A stretch of DNA of 13,724 nucleotides from JAAZNV01 sp035358315 (GTDB lineage: Bacteria > Patescibacteriota > WWE3 > UBA101185 > UBA10185). Of the stretch, positions 6,902 to 13,331 are shown in pieces (position 1 is the first letter of the stretch; the number at the start of each line of letters is the position of its first letter). Location: the NCBI GenBank assembly GCA_035358315.1, contig DAOPPB010000016.1, forward strand, positions 1-13,724, read 5' to 3'. The translations under genes were made by a program, and so were the position numbers. A model generated the notes under the pieces. The model did not search any database. It saw nothing but the letters and a program-made list of their open reading frames with translations, and was not told the DNA's origin.

Positions 6902-8605
6902 TTAAACTTTCCTATAATCTTTTACCACCATATCAACATAAGTATTACCGTTGTATTCATTTTTATTTAAAGAATAAACCAAGTCCAATCTTCCCCCGAT
7001 TTCAAAATCTTTTTCAAATCGCTTTCCTCCGAAAAACACCGCCCGTTGATATTTCTCCCCGTCATAAAGTTTCAACCTAAGATGATTCCCGTCCTTCCCT
7101 ATAACATCACAGCTTACAACACCCAAACCACGGGATAGAAAAACCGGCTGTTCATTTCCCATCCCGAAAGGCTTCATTTTTTCAATTTCATTAAGAAGAT
7201 CAACACTTATAACTTCGGAAGGAATTTCCAAATCAATATTTAAAACCGGATTAAAAACTTCATCACCGAAATTCTTTTCAACATAATCCGATACTTTCTT
7301 TTTCATTTCCGGAATTTTCTTTTTTTCAATTGTAAAACCACCAGCCATCGGATGACCTCCCAAATCAACAAAAAGATCCTCAAATTTTCTCAAAACTTCT
7401 ATTATGTTAATTCCCGGAATCGACCTGACCGAACCCTTTCCATAATCACCGCTTAAAGAAATCACCACCGACGGACGGTAATATCTCTGAGTAAGCTTCG
7501 CGGAAACCAAACCTATAATTCCCTCATGATATTTCTCGTCGGAGGAAAAAATTATCTTCGGCAGATTATTTTCGTCAATTTCCGAAGCCATATCATACAT
7601 TTCAAGAGTTTTTTCCTGCCTTTCAATATTTTTTGAATTAAGATTCTGAGCCAGCTCTTCCAGCACCTTTTCGTCCGTTTCGGTCAAAAGTCTAAAAGAA
7701 TCCTCGGAACTTTGAAGTCTCCCGCTGGCATTAAGACGGGGACCTATAACCCAGCCCAACTCATAAGTGGTAATTTCAATATCTTTTATTCCCGCGGCTT
7801 CAAGCAGTTTTTTGTATCCGAGAGGAGGATTGGAATTTAAAACTTCTAAACCCCTTTTCACAACTACCCTATTAAACCCGAGCAGAGGTAAAAGATCCGT
7901 GACTGTAGCAACAGCGGCGTATGCGACACCTTCTCTGCTCTTAGAACCCAAAACTTTTGACAAAATCCATGAAATCTCCGAACCACAAACGTCATCATTC
8001 CAGACAATAACATCGGCATCGGGAACTTTGTCGGGCTTTTGATGATGGTCGGTTAAAATTACCGAATGCCCGAGTTTTTTAATGTACGCAACTTCTTTAT
8101 CGGCGGTTATTCCGACATCAACGGTAATGAAAAGAACTTTATCACTCTTCTCACTCTTTTCACTTTTCTCTTTTCTATCTTTCTTATTTCCCTTCCCATC
8201 GTTTCCGGCTTCCTGTTTTTTTATCTCCTCAAGACTTTCATCAATCGCTTTTTTAGAAAGCCCGTAACTGTGTTCAAACCTGTTGGGAATAAAGCGGTAA
8301 ATCTTTTCATATTTTTTTTCACGCCTAAAAAAATTGTACAAAATAGCGGCGGCGTTAATGCCATCGGAATCATAATCCCCGAATATAAGAATAGGAATTT
8401 CATTTTCCATAGCCTCAAATATTAATTCTTTAGCCTTTACCAAAGAATTTTTAAAATCGGCTGAAAAGCCGTTGAATGATTCGTTTAAAGATGGGGTCTT
8501 AAGAAAAGTTCTTACATCTTTTATTCCCCTACTTTCAAGAATTAGCGAAACAACATCTTTTTTTGGGTTATATTCTCCGAGAACATTCCATTTATACATA
8601 GGCAT
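6902..8605 (-). CDS. recJ: Single-stranded-DNA-specific 5'-3' exonuclease RecJ
   Basis: DHH-superfamily exonuclease acting in recombination and mismatch or base-excision repair. The 567-residue length is typical. Motifs in order are DYDSDG (77-82), TVDVGI (161-166; this position is often VDNG or VDCG), TDHHQ (185-189), GPRLNASGRL (288-297), the DHHA1 motif GSVRS...GGHPMAGG (391-423), and the C-terminal OB-fold segment MKPFGMGNEQPVF (477-489). A Lys/Glu/Ser-rich low-complexity stretch (about 131-156, with KSEKSEKSDK) is inserted between the first two motifs. The start is the ATG at 8605, with another at 8599; neither has a Shine-Dalgarno. It lies 30 bases after the five-TM gene, with a small hairpin in the gap, and six bases before the carboxypeptidase gene, so it appears to be part of one operon. 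Confidence 0.94.
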   Translation of the reverse strand: MPMYKWNVLGEYNPKKDVVSLILESRGIKDVRTFLKTPSLNESFNGFSADFKNSLVKAKELIFEAMENEIPILIFGDYDSDGINAAAILYNFFRREKKYEKIYRFIPNRFEHSYGLSKKAIDESLEEIKKQEAGNDGKGNKKDRKEKSEKSEKSDKVLFITVDVGITADKEVAYIKKLGHSVILTDHHQKPDKVPDADVIVWNDDVCGSEISWILSKVLGSKSREGVAYAAVATVTDLLPLLGFNRVVVKRGLEVLNSNPPLGYKKLLEAAGIKDIEITTYELGWVIGPRLNASGRLQSSEDSFRLLTETDEKVLEELAQNLNSKNIERQEKTLEMYDMASEIDENNLPKIIFSSDEKYHEGIIGLVSAKLTQRYYRPSVVISLSGDYGKGSVRSIPGINIIEVLRKFEDLFVDLGGHPMAGGFTIEKKKIPEMKKKVSDYVEKNFGDEVFNPVLNIDLEIPSEVISVDLLNEIEKMKPFGMGNEQPVFLSRGLGVVSCDVIGKDGNHLRLKLYDGEKYQRAVFFGGKRFEKDFEIGGRLDLVYSLNKNEYNGNTYVDMVVKDYRKV

Positions 8606-8612
8606 ATGTTAA

Positions 8613-8626
8613 CAGTATTTTTACTG
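8613..8626 (-). repeat. Short perfect inverted repeat in the leader of recJ
   Basis: Minus strand CAGTAAAAATACTG: 5-bp arms around four A, between the upstream stop and the recJ ATG. No U-tract follows, so it is not a terminator. It may affect recJ translation or be a binding site; chance is also possible. Confidence 0.3.
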
Positions 8627-8635
8627 AGCCGTAAA

Positions 8636-9190
8636 TCAGGATTTTTTTCCGCTTTGTCTGAACTTTAAAATCCTGGGGAAAACGACAGTCCAACCGGCGC
8701 AGGAAATAATTGTTGAAAGCAGAAATAAAATTAAAAGCATGTTCATGCTTCCATTGCCGAAAAAATACATCGGAATCAAAAGAAGAGCAAACAATAACGA
8801 GATTTCTCTAACAACGGAAGAAACCTTTTTTGAAACATTATCGTAAGCTTCCACGGCACTTCTTCCTTTTGTTTTCAATAAATTTCCTTTAATTTCCATT
8901 ACGGGAATTGCTCCGGTAAAGAAAGATAAAAACATCAGATAGAGAAAAGGTAGAGCTTCATTATCATAAATATCCGGTTCGGTTGAGATTTTAATCAAAT
9001 AAAAGATAAGAAGGTAAAAAAGCAGATTTATACAAAAAGTAAAAATAAAAGACAGTTTAATTTCGGACGAAACTTTTCCACGAACATCATCAAAAACCAC
9101 TGAGAAGAATATTACTATAACGAAAACAAAAATAGCAGTAATTATCAGGTAGTTAAAAATCGGGCTTAATGACGGAAGAAAGGAAATCAT
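8636..9190 (-). CDS. Five-TM integral membrane protein of unknown function, in the slot next to secD
   Basis: Not recognised. The 184-residue product is very hydrophobic, with about five predicted membrane segments (near 10-33, 44-66, 78-98, 126-144 and 148-171) and a basic C-terminus ending RQSGKKS. A polar loop between the third and fourth segments (about 99-125) contains EIKGNLLKTKGRS. It starts by ATGA overlap with the SecD-like gene and has a GGGAGG Shine-Dalgarno, so translation is coupled. It occupies the place where secF normally follows secD, but it is far shorter than SecF (~300 residues) and I see no P1-type periplasmic domain or SecF-type conserved Asp/Arg motif. A role with the SecD-like protein is inferred from position only. 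Confidence 0.8.
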   Translation of the reverse strand: MISFLPSLSPIFNYLIITAIFVFVIVIFFSVVFDDVRGKVSSEIKLSFIFTFCINLLFYLLIFYLIKISTEPDIYDNEALPFLYLMFLSFFTGAIPVMEIKGNLLKTKGRSAVEAYDNVSKKVSSVVREISLLFALLLIPMYFFGNGSMNMLLILFLLSTIISCAGWTVVFPRILKFRQSGKKS

Positions 9191-10560
9191 TTCTCATCCC
9201 TCCCTAAGGCAAATAAAAGAGTCGGCAATAAAAAAGAATAAAACAAAATAACAGATAACATTCCTACCGTTAAAACGGACATAAAAACTCTCACCCTTCC
9301 TGTGGTGATAAGCATAAACAGTAGAGACGCAGAAAACATAAAAATAGATGGAGCCGATAACCTTTCTTTTGCTTTCCCGAATACCTGGTAATAGATAATA
9401 TCAAAAGGTTTTCCTTCATTTAACCCACTTTTCATATCGTTAAAAATCAAATAGCCCAAAGAGGATATAATTCCCGTTACGAGAATTGACGCCGATAGGA
9501 ATACGGGACCTATAGACAAAGAGAGAAGCTTCGCCAAAGCCGCAAACACCGATATAGAGCAGATTAGCGCGTACGTGAAAATAATACCCGTAAGGTTAAA
9601 TTTGATTACGAAGAAAATGGAAATTAAAATCAGGGCGATGACAAAAGAAATAACATATTTGCTTATAAAATTAACTCCGATCGGGGGAGTAACAATTGTT
9701 TTATCAACATAAACAATATCAGCAGGAAGAGGATTTTTAAGCTGTAGATTGTAATCCTCCACAACCTGCTTGGGATATCTTATTGTTACGGACGGATCGG
9801 TGTTTTTATCATTTTTGAGAAGGGTTTCACTGATTAAAGGCATTAAAAAAGGATATTCGGAATCGTTCATATAAATAGCAATCGGAAGATTTACATTTTT
9901 CTCCGCAAGGTCATAAAATTTATTTCTTCCTTCGGAAGTAAAAGATATAATCATCATAGAATCTCCCGAAGCCGGGTCTATTGTGTAAATCAGGTTCTGA
10001 ATGTCATGTTCTGTTATACCTGTGTCCTGCCATTTTCCGGTATCAAAAAATATTTCCTGAGCCTTATCAGAACTCCATCCGCCCGGGTCTTTAAGAGTTT
10101 TGAACATCATTTTTCCGTTTCCAAGCAACATTTGGTTTACCCTGTCAAAATCCTCATACTCCGGTATTATTACAAAAATATTATCTCCTTCTCTTCCGAC
10201 GCTAAAATCAGCTATTCCCATCAGGCTCAGTCTTTTTTTAATAGTTTTCTCAACTTCGCTCAAAAATTGATCTTTATTATCAGATGTCCCATCTTTGAGA
10301 GAATAAATAATCTTTTGACTTTCTCCGATCTCCGAATCTTTTTTAAAATTACTAAGATCTATTACCTTTTCCCCATCTTTTCGGGGTATTTTTATCTTGT
10401 ATCCCCCGATAGCAGAGTCAATTATCCAAAGCTTGGAGTTTACAACAAAAGGAATTTCCGGAAGCGCTATCAGCGCGGAAATTGTAAAGATTATGGAGAC
10501 TAAAACGAGTTTAAAAGTTTCTTTTCCCGGCATATCCTGATACCAAAATTTTCTAAACAA
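9187..10560 (-). CDS. SecD-like membrane protein, divergent (protein-export / RND-type)
   Basis: SecD with SecF uses the proton-motive force to help pull proteins across the membrane after SecYEG/SecA. The 457-residue product has SecD architecture: TM1 (about 16-36); a large extracytoplasmic region with the P1 ferredoxin-like pattern (VEKTIKKRLSLMGIADFSV, then FVIIPEY, 103-135) and the FTSEGRNKF pattern (207-215); then five TM segments (about 300-320, 325-345, 353-373, 405-420, 425-450) entered through TPPIGVNFI (291-299). The TM4 motif that is GMAVDANVLIFER in typical SecD reads GIISSLGYLIFND here (363-375), so the conserved Asp is Ser367 and the Asn is Gly369. The listed start is TTG 10560, overlapping the regulator by 8 bases; ATG 10533 (nine residues shorter) is equally possible. 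Family assignment is good; export function is uncertain. Confidence 0.8.
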   Translation of the reverse strand: MFRKFWYQDMPGKETFKLVLVSIIFTISALIALPEIPFVVNSKLWIIDSAIGGYKIKIPRKDGEKVIDLSNFKKDSEIGESQKIIYSLKDGTSDNKDQFLSEVEKTIKKRLSLMGIADFSVGREGDNIFVIIPEYEDFDRVNQMLLGNGKMMFKTLKDPGGWSSDKAQEIFFDTGKWQDTGITEHDIQNLIYTIDPASGDSMMIISFTSEGRNKFYDLAEKNVNLPIAIYMNDSEYPFLMPLISETLLKNDKNTDPSVTIRYPKQVVEDYNLQLKNPLPADIVYVDKTIVTPPIGVNFISKYVISFVIALILISIFFVIKFNLTGIIFTYALICSISVFAALAKLLSLSIGPVFLSASILVTGIISSLGYLIFNDMKSGLNEGKPFDIIYYQVFGKAKERLSAPSIFMFSASLLFMLITTGRVRVFMSVLTVGMLSVILFYSFLLPTLLFALGRDEK

Positions 10561-11134
10561 TCGAGCAAAATTTTTCCTCGTCGCCGATGAGCATGGTCCT
10601 GCTCTGAGTTAGGATTTTGTAAATAAAAGTATCATTTGTTCTCTTCCTATTAACAAACTCCTGAGATGACATAACGGAATAATTTATCTCACGGCCGGTC
10701 TTGGATTCTTCTTCCTTCACAATATTTTGAAGAATATCAAGATTTACATCTCCGACTATGAATAAATCGACATCCAGGGCAGTCGATTTTCTTCCCCTTA
10801 AAAAAGCGAGAGACAGCACGGCGTACTCAATATTTCCTATCTTTCGTTCATTTTTGATAATAGCGGCGCCAACTCCCTCTTCTTTTGCCACTAAAGACAA
10901 AAGGTCCCGATAAAAAGGGTGTTCGATATTTATCTGATAAAAAACCTTGTTGGAACTCTGTCTTCTTGTAACCAAACCTATTTCAAAAAGATTGTCCAAC
11001 TCCCTCCTGACGGCATTTATCTCCGCCTTAACCTGTCTTTCAACTGCCCTGACATGAAAACCTCTCCTCGGATTTAAAAGAAGAAGCTTCAGAATACTTA
11101 CTCTTACATCGGACACGAATAATTTATTTAGCAT
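10553..11134 (-). CDS. Winged-helix regulator fused to a nucleotidyltransferase-like domain
   Basis: The first ~70 residues form an ArsR/MarR-like winged helix: the opening LFVSDVRVSILKLLLLNPRRGFHVRAVER, a recognition-helix region at about 35-48, and the wing VTRRQSSNKVFYQIN (55-69). The rest resembles the nucleotidyltransferase (MNT) fold, with the acidic pair DVDLFIVG (121-128). The usual GS(x)10DxD motif lacks its Gly-Ser: LRGRKSTALDVD is found instead, so catalysis is doubtful. Proteins of this two-domain kind are common in archaea and Patescibacteria and are presumed transcription regulators; targets are unknown. It is first in the five-gene operon and its end overlaps the SecD-like gene by 8 bases, so it may regulate that operon. 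No Shine-Dalgarno is seen before ATG 11134. An alternative would be a toxin-antitoxin-type nucleotidyltransferase, but no HEPN partner lies nearby. Confidence 0.8.
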   Translation of the reverse strand: MLNKLFVSDVRVSILKLLLLNPRRGFHVRAVERQVKAEINAVRRELDNLFEIGLVTRRQSSNKVFYQINIEHPFYRDLLSLVAKEEGVGAAIIKNERKIGNIEYAVLSLAFLRGRKSTALDVDLFIVGDVNLDILQNIVKEEESKTGREINYSVMSSQEFVNRKRTNDTFIYKILTQSRTMLIGDEEKFCSIV

Positions 11135-11176
11135 ATTGATTTACGGGCAGTTAATTAACAAATAAACTACAGAAAC

Positions 11177-11182
11177 ATTATA
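11177..11182 (-). promoter_or_regulatory. Candidate -10 box for the regulator-secD-recJ operon
   Basis: Perfect TATAAT on the minus strand, preceded directly by TG, in the 81-base gap before ATG 11134. No clear -35 lies 16-18 bases upstream. It would give a leader of about 35 bases with no Shine-Dalgarno and a TTAATTAA palindrome at 11151-11158. Confidence 0.45.
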
Positions 11183-11215
11183 CATTTTTCACATTTAGTT
11201 TTCCCGCTTTGCGCT

Positions 11216-12496
11216 TTAGTTATAGATTACCTGGTCAATATTTCTGTCCGGAACAATGGCTATCCAAAATTTTCCCCTGTTAAACTCAATCTCCTGGCCG
11301 TTGGTATCATAAAATATGGTTCTCTCATCCCTCGAAGCCTTGCTCCAAGTCGCATCAACAACTTTTCCATCAATGAAAACAAGCGCTTTACCGCTTCCCA
11401 CCAATTCATAGTCCAGTCTTCCTTTTTCGTCCCCGGCTATGGAGTTTTCGGTCACAAATTGAACTACCAGGTTTTTAACTTCAACTTGCTGTCCGGTTTC
11501 CTGGTCCTTGTGAGGAATAGGATTTCCTTCTGCGTCATATCCCGTAGATTTAAGGTAAGTATTGTTCTGCTCGTTGTAATCAAAAATGCTTGAATAATCT
11601 CCCTTTACCCAAAAATCAATAGAAATCTTATTTGCAGAAGGTCTATCCGCATATTTGGCTACGTCGTCCTTAAATGTATAGACTCTTATATCTCCTTTTC
11701 CTTCCCATCCGAGGTCCAATCCTAATTCTCTTAGTTTTTCCCCGTTAACATAGGCTGTATGTTCGTAAGCTACATTTCTCGGATTTTCCCTCCAGGTACA
11801 ACCGGGATAAGATTCGCATCCGCCTCTAAATAAGCTTCTTACCGGCCATGTGTCAATAGCAACTAAAGCCTGAGGAGAATATCCGATGTGCATTATCATT
11901 GCGTCGCTGAGTTCTTTCACCAAAACTAAATAATACTCACGGGTGCTTCTGACAGGACCTATTTTTTGAGGCGTATTTGTCAGGTAGAAAGCTAAAAATC
12001 TTGTGATGCCACCTTCTGCTACTATTTCATAAACTAGATCGGCGTAAACCAAACCTGATTGAGGTCGGGCGTCAACATGATTATTTACCATAACTCCCAA
12101 AGGTCGTTCATTTGCCCAGGATTTAGCTTCCTCCTCGGTAAATTTTTCTCCGGTAAGATCGTTTATGACAGTTTTTGTCTGAACCGAAGAAGAACCGGAA
12201 GAAGACATCGGATTAAGAGCCGTTCTGTTTATTTTTCCCGATTTAACAAAGAGCAACCATAACAAAAAAAGTACTGCGGCTACAGAAAACAAAATTATCA
12301 GGAGAGTTTTCATTTTTTTATTCTTTGAAGCGGGAGTGTAATAGTTTGATTTTTTTGAATTTTTTGAAGGATAAATTTTACCGGGCTCCTGTTTTAATAT
12401 GTTTTTTTCAAAATCGGAATTATCTATACTATTGGTATTATCGCCGGCGGGGAAGTTATCACCAAAGCCGGGAGGAATATTTGTAATTTTAGGCAT
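11216..12496 (-). CDS. DUF3048 (YerB-like) membrane-anchored protein
   Basis: The DUF3048 family (Bacillus YerB) is extracytoplasmic and of unsettled function. The 426-residue protein has a hydrophilic, Asn/Pro/Lys-rich cytoplasmic head (1-60), one TM segment (about 63-84), a Ser-rich linker, then the DUF3048 core. Family patterns visible are RPLGVMVNNHVDARPQSGL, then YEIVAEGGITRFLAFY, then IGPVRSTREYY and DAMIMHIGYSPQA. The C-terminal half contains the family's second beta-rich domain, ending with RGKFWIAIVP. Start: the frame stays open to an ATG at 12625, but the extra 43 residues would be encoded by the tandem repeat and look nothing like the family. The ATG at 12496 also sits just after a TATAAT, so it is chosen. 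Upstream is the sortase gene on the same strand, which with the surface protein suggests a cell-envelope cluster. Confidence 0.9.
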   Translation of the reverse strand: MPKITNIPPGFGDNFPAGDNTNSIDNSDFEKNILKQEPGKIYPSKNSKKSNYYTPASKNKKMKTLLIILFSVAAVLFLLWLLFVKSGKINRTALNPMSSSGSSSVQTKTVINDLTGEKFTEEEAKSWANERPLGVMVNNHVDARPQSGLVYADLVYEIVAEGGITRFLAFYLTNTPQKIGPVRSTREYYLVLVKELSDAMIMHIGYSPQALVAIDTWPVRSLFRGGCESYPGCTWRENPRNVAYEHTAYVNGEKLRELGLDLGWEGKGDIRVYTFKDDVAKYADRPSANKISIDFWVKGDYSSIFDYNEQNNTYLKSTGYDAEGNPIPHKDQETGQQVEVKNLVVQFVTENSIAGDEKGRLDYELVGSGKALVFIDGKVVDATWSKASRDERTIFYDTNGQEIEFNRGKFWIAIVPDRNIDQVIYN

Positions 12497-12508
12497 GAAG
12501 AAATTATA
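12497..12508 (-). promoter_or_regulatory. -10 box giving a probable leaderless DUF3048 mRNA
   Basis: Minus strand TATAAT (12503-12508), preceded by TG, then six bases, then ATG 12496. Transcription would start on the A of the ATG. There is no Shine-Dalgarno. The -35 position (about 12525-12531) falls inside the 65-bp repeat and does not resemble TTGACA. Confidence 0.6.
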
Positions 12509-12510
12509 CA

Positions 12511-12665
12511 AGCTTGCTCGACATTTCGCTACACTCAAATGTCTGCGCTTCCTTGTACAATGGAGTACATTGAACAGCTTGCTCGACATTTCGCTACACT
12601 CAAATGTCTGCGCTTCCTTGTACAATGGAGTACATTGAACAGCTTGCTCGACATTTCGCTACACT
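12511..12665. repeat. 65-bp tandem repeat, 2.4 copies
   Basis: Copy 1 is 12511-12575, copy 2 is 12576-12640, and a partial third copy is 12641-12665. Copies 1 and 2 are identical by eye, and the partial matches their first 25 bases. Each unit contains a perfect 7-bp inverted repeat (GACATTT, 10-base loop, AAATGTC) and a second small one (TGTAC, six-base loop, GTACA), so the single strand could fold into paired hairpins. The array fills the sortase-DUF3048 gap and ends exactly at the base before the sortase TAA. 65 is not a multiple of three, and reading through it gives unrelated residues, so it is not coding. No transposase, target-site duplication or spacer sequences are seen. It resembles REP-like or other non-autonomous intergenic repeats, but I cannot name a family. 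Confidence 0.93.
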
Positions 12666-13331
12666 TTACTCTATGAGCTTCCCCACCACCACCAGTCTAT
12701 TTATTGTCGTACCGGCAGGCCAGCAGGTCATCAAAGTTGCCAATTTTTCATCATTTTCCTTTTTTATGTACTCAACAGCATCGGGTTTAACCACAGATTT
12801 TTCAATCACTCCGTACCTGTAAATCTCATTTTTGTAAACAAGGTAAAAAACATCTCCGATTTCCATTTTGTTCAAAAGATAAAAAACCGAATTGTATCTG
12901 TTTGCGTTGTAAAAGTTATCTGAAGAATGAGCAAAATAAAAGGAGTTTCCGATTTCTCCGGGATAGGCGGTTCCTTTGGCATGAGCCACGCCTTTTGTGA
13001 GTTCAACCTGATAAATTTTAGGGTCGTAAGGGTCAACATCCGCAATTACCTTTGAATTTGCGCCTATTTTAGGGATTACTATGCTAAAAAGAGGATCAGC
13101 GGCAACAATTATGTCTTTATCAGGTGAAAAATCCATAGAATCAAGCTCCGAGCTTGCTACAGATACATTTTCGTTTGGCTTGTGAAAAAGGTAGGAGATT
13201 TCTTTTTTTATGACGGGAAAAAACACTACGAGAGCGATAAACAAAGACAGGGCTACTAAAAGTAGCCCCAATCTTGTGAATTTTTCACCGATATTTTTAT
13301 CTTTGCGCTTTTTTTGATTTTTTGCTGACAC
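12666..13331 (-). CDS. Sortase family transpeptidase
   Basis: Membrane cysteine transpeptidase that attaches or polymerises surface proteins by cleaving a C-terminal sorting signal. The 221-residue product has a basic N-terminus, one TM segment (about 19-40), and a sortase beta-barrel. The catalytic triad residues are H135 (YFAHSS), C203 (LMTCWP) and R212 (INRLVVVG). TxxC-type spacing and CWPAGTTINR are closer to the class D/E-like sortases of Patescibacteria and clostridia than to class A, but class is tentative. The start is a GTG at 13331; an in-frame stop lies only four codons upstream and no ATG occurs before residue 66, so GTG is the only good choice. It overlaps the end of the surface-protein gene by 35 bases, so the two are probably coupled and that protein is a candidate substrate. 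The stop abuts the tandem repeat. Confidence 0.92.
   Translation of the reverse strand: MSAKNQKKRKDKNIGEKFTRLGLLLVALSLFIALVVFFPVIKKEISYLFHKPNENVSVASSELDSMDFSPDKDIIVAADPLFSIVIPKIGANSKVIADVDPYDPKIYQVELTKGVAHAKGTAYPGEIGNSFYFAHSSDNFYNANRYNSVFYLLNKMEIGDVFYLVYKNEIYRYGVIEKSVVKPDAVEYIKKENDEKLATLMTCWPAGTTINRLVVVGKLIE

Noticed and set aside
8066..8425. Plus-strand open frames across recJ
   Set aside because: Hydrophobic-looking shadows of the Lys/Glu-rich recJ codons, with no ribosome-binding site or promoter.
10553..11134. Toxin-antitoxin (MNT/HEPN) system
   Set aside because: The nucleotidyltransferase-like domain is fused to a winged helix and no HEPN partner is adjacent; the neighbour is a SecD-like gene.
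12497..12625. N-terminal 43-residue extension of the DUF3048 protein from ATG 12625
   Set aside because: It is encoded by the tandem repeat, differs in character from the rest of the protein, and would place the TATAAT element inside the gene. The start at 12496 fits the family and the promoter.
12511..12665. Possible CRISPR array
   Set aside because: Units are directly tandem with no unique spacers between them, there are only 2.4 copies, and no cas genes are nearby.
12666..12682. Possible continuation of the third repeat copy into the sortase 3' end (shared gcttcc at the same offset)
   Set aside because: Only about 5 of the 11 intervening bases match, and the sequence encodes the normal sortase C-terminus, so this is likely chance.
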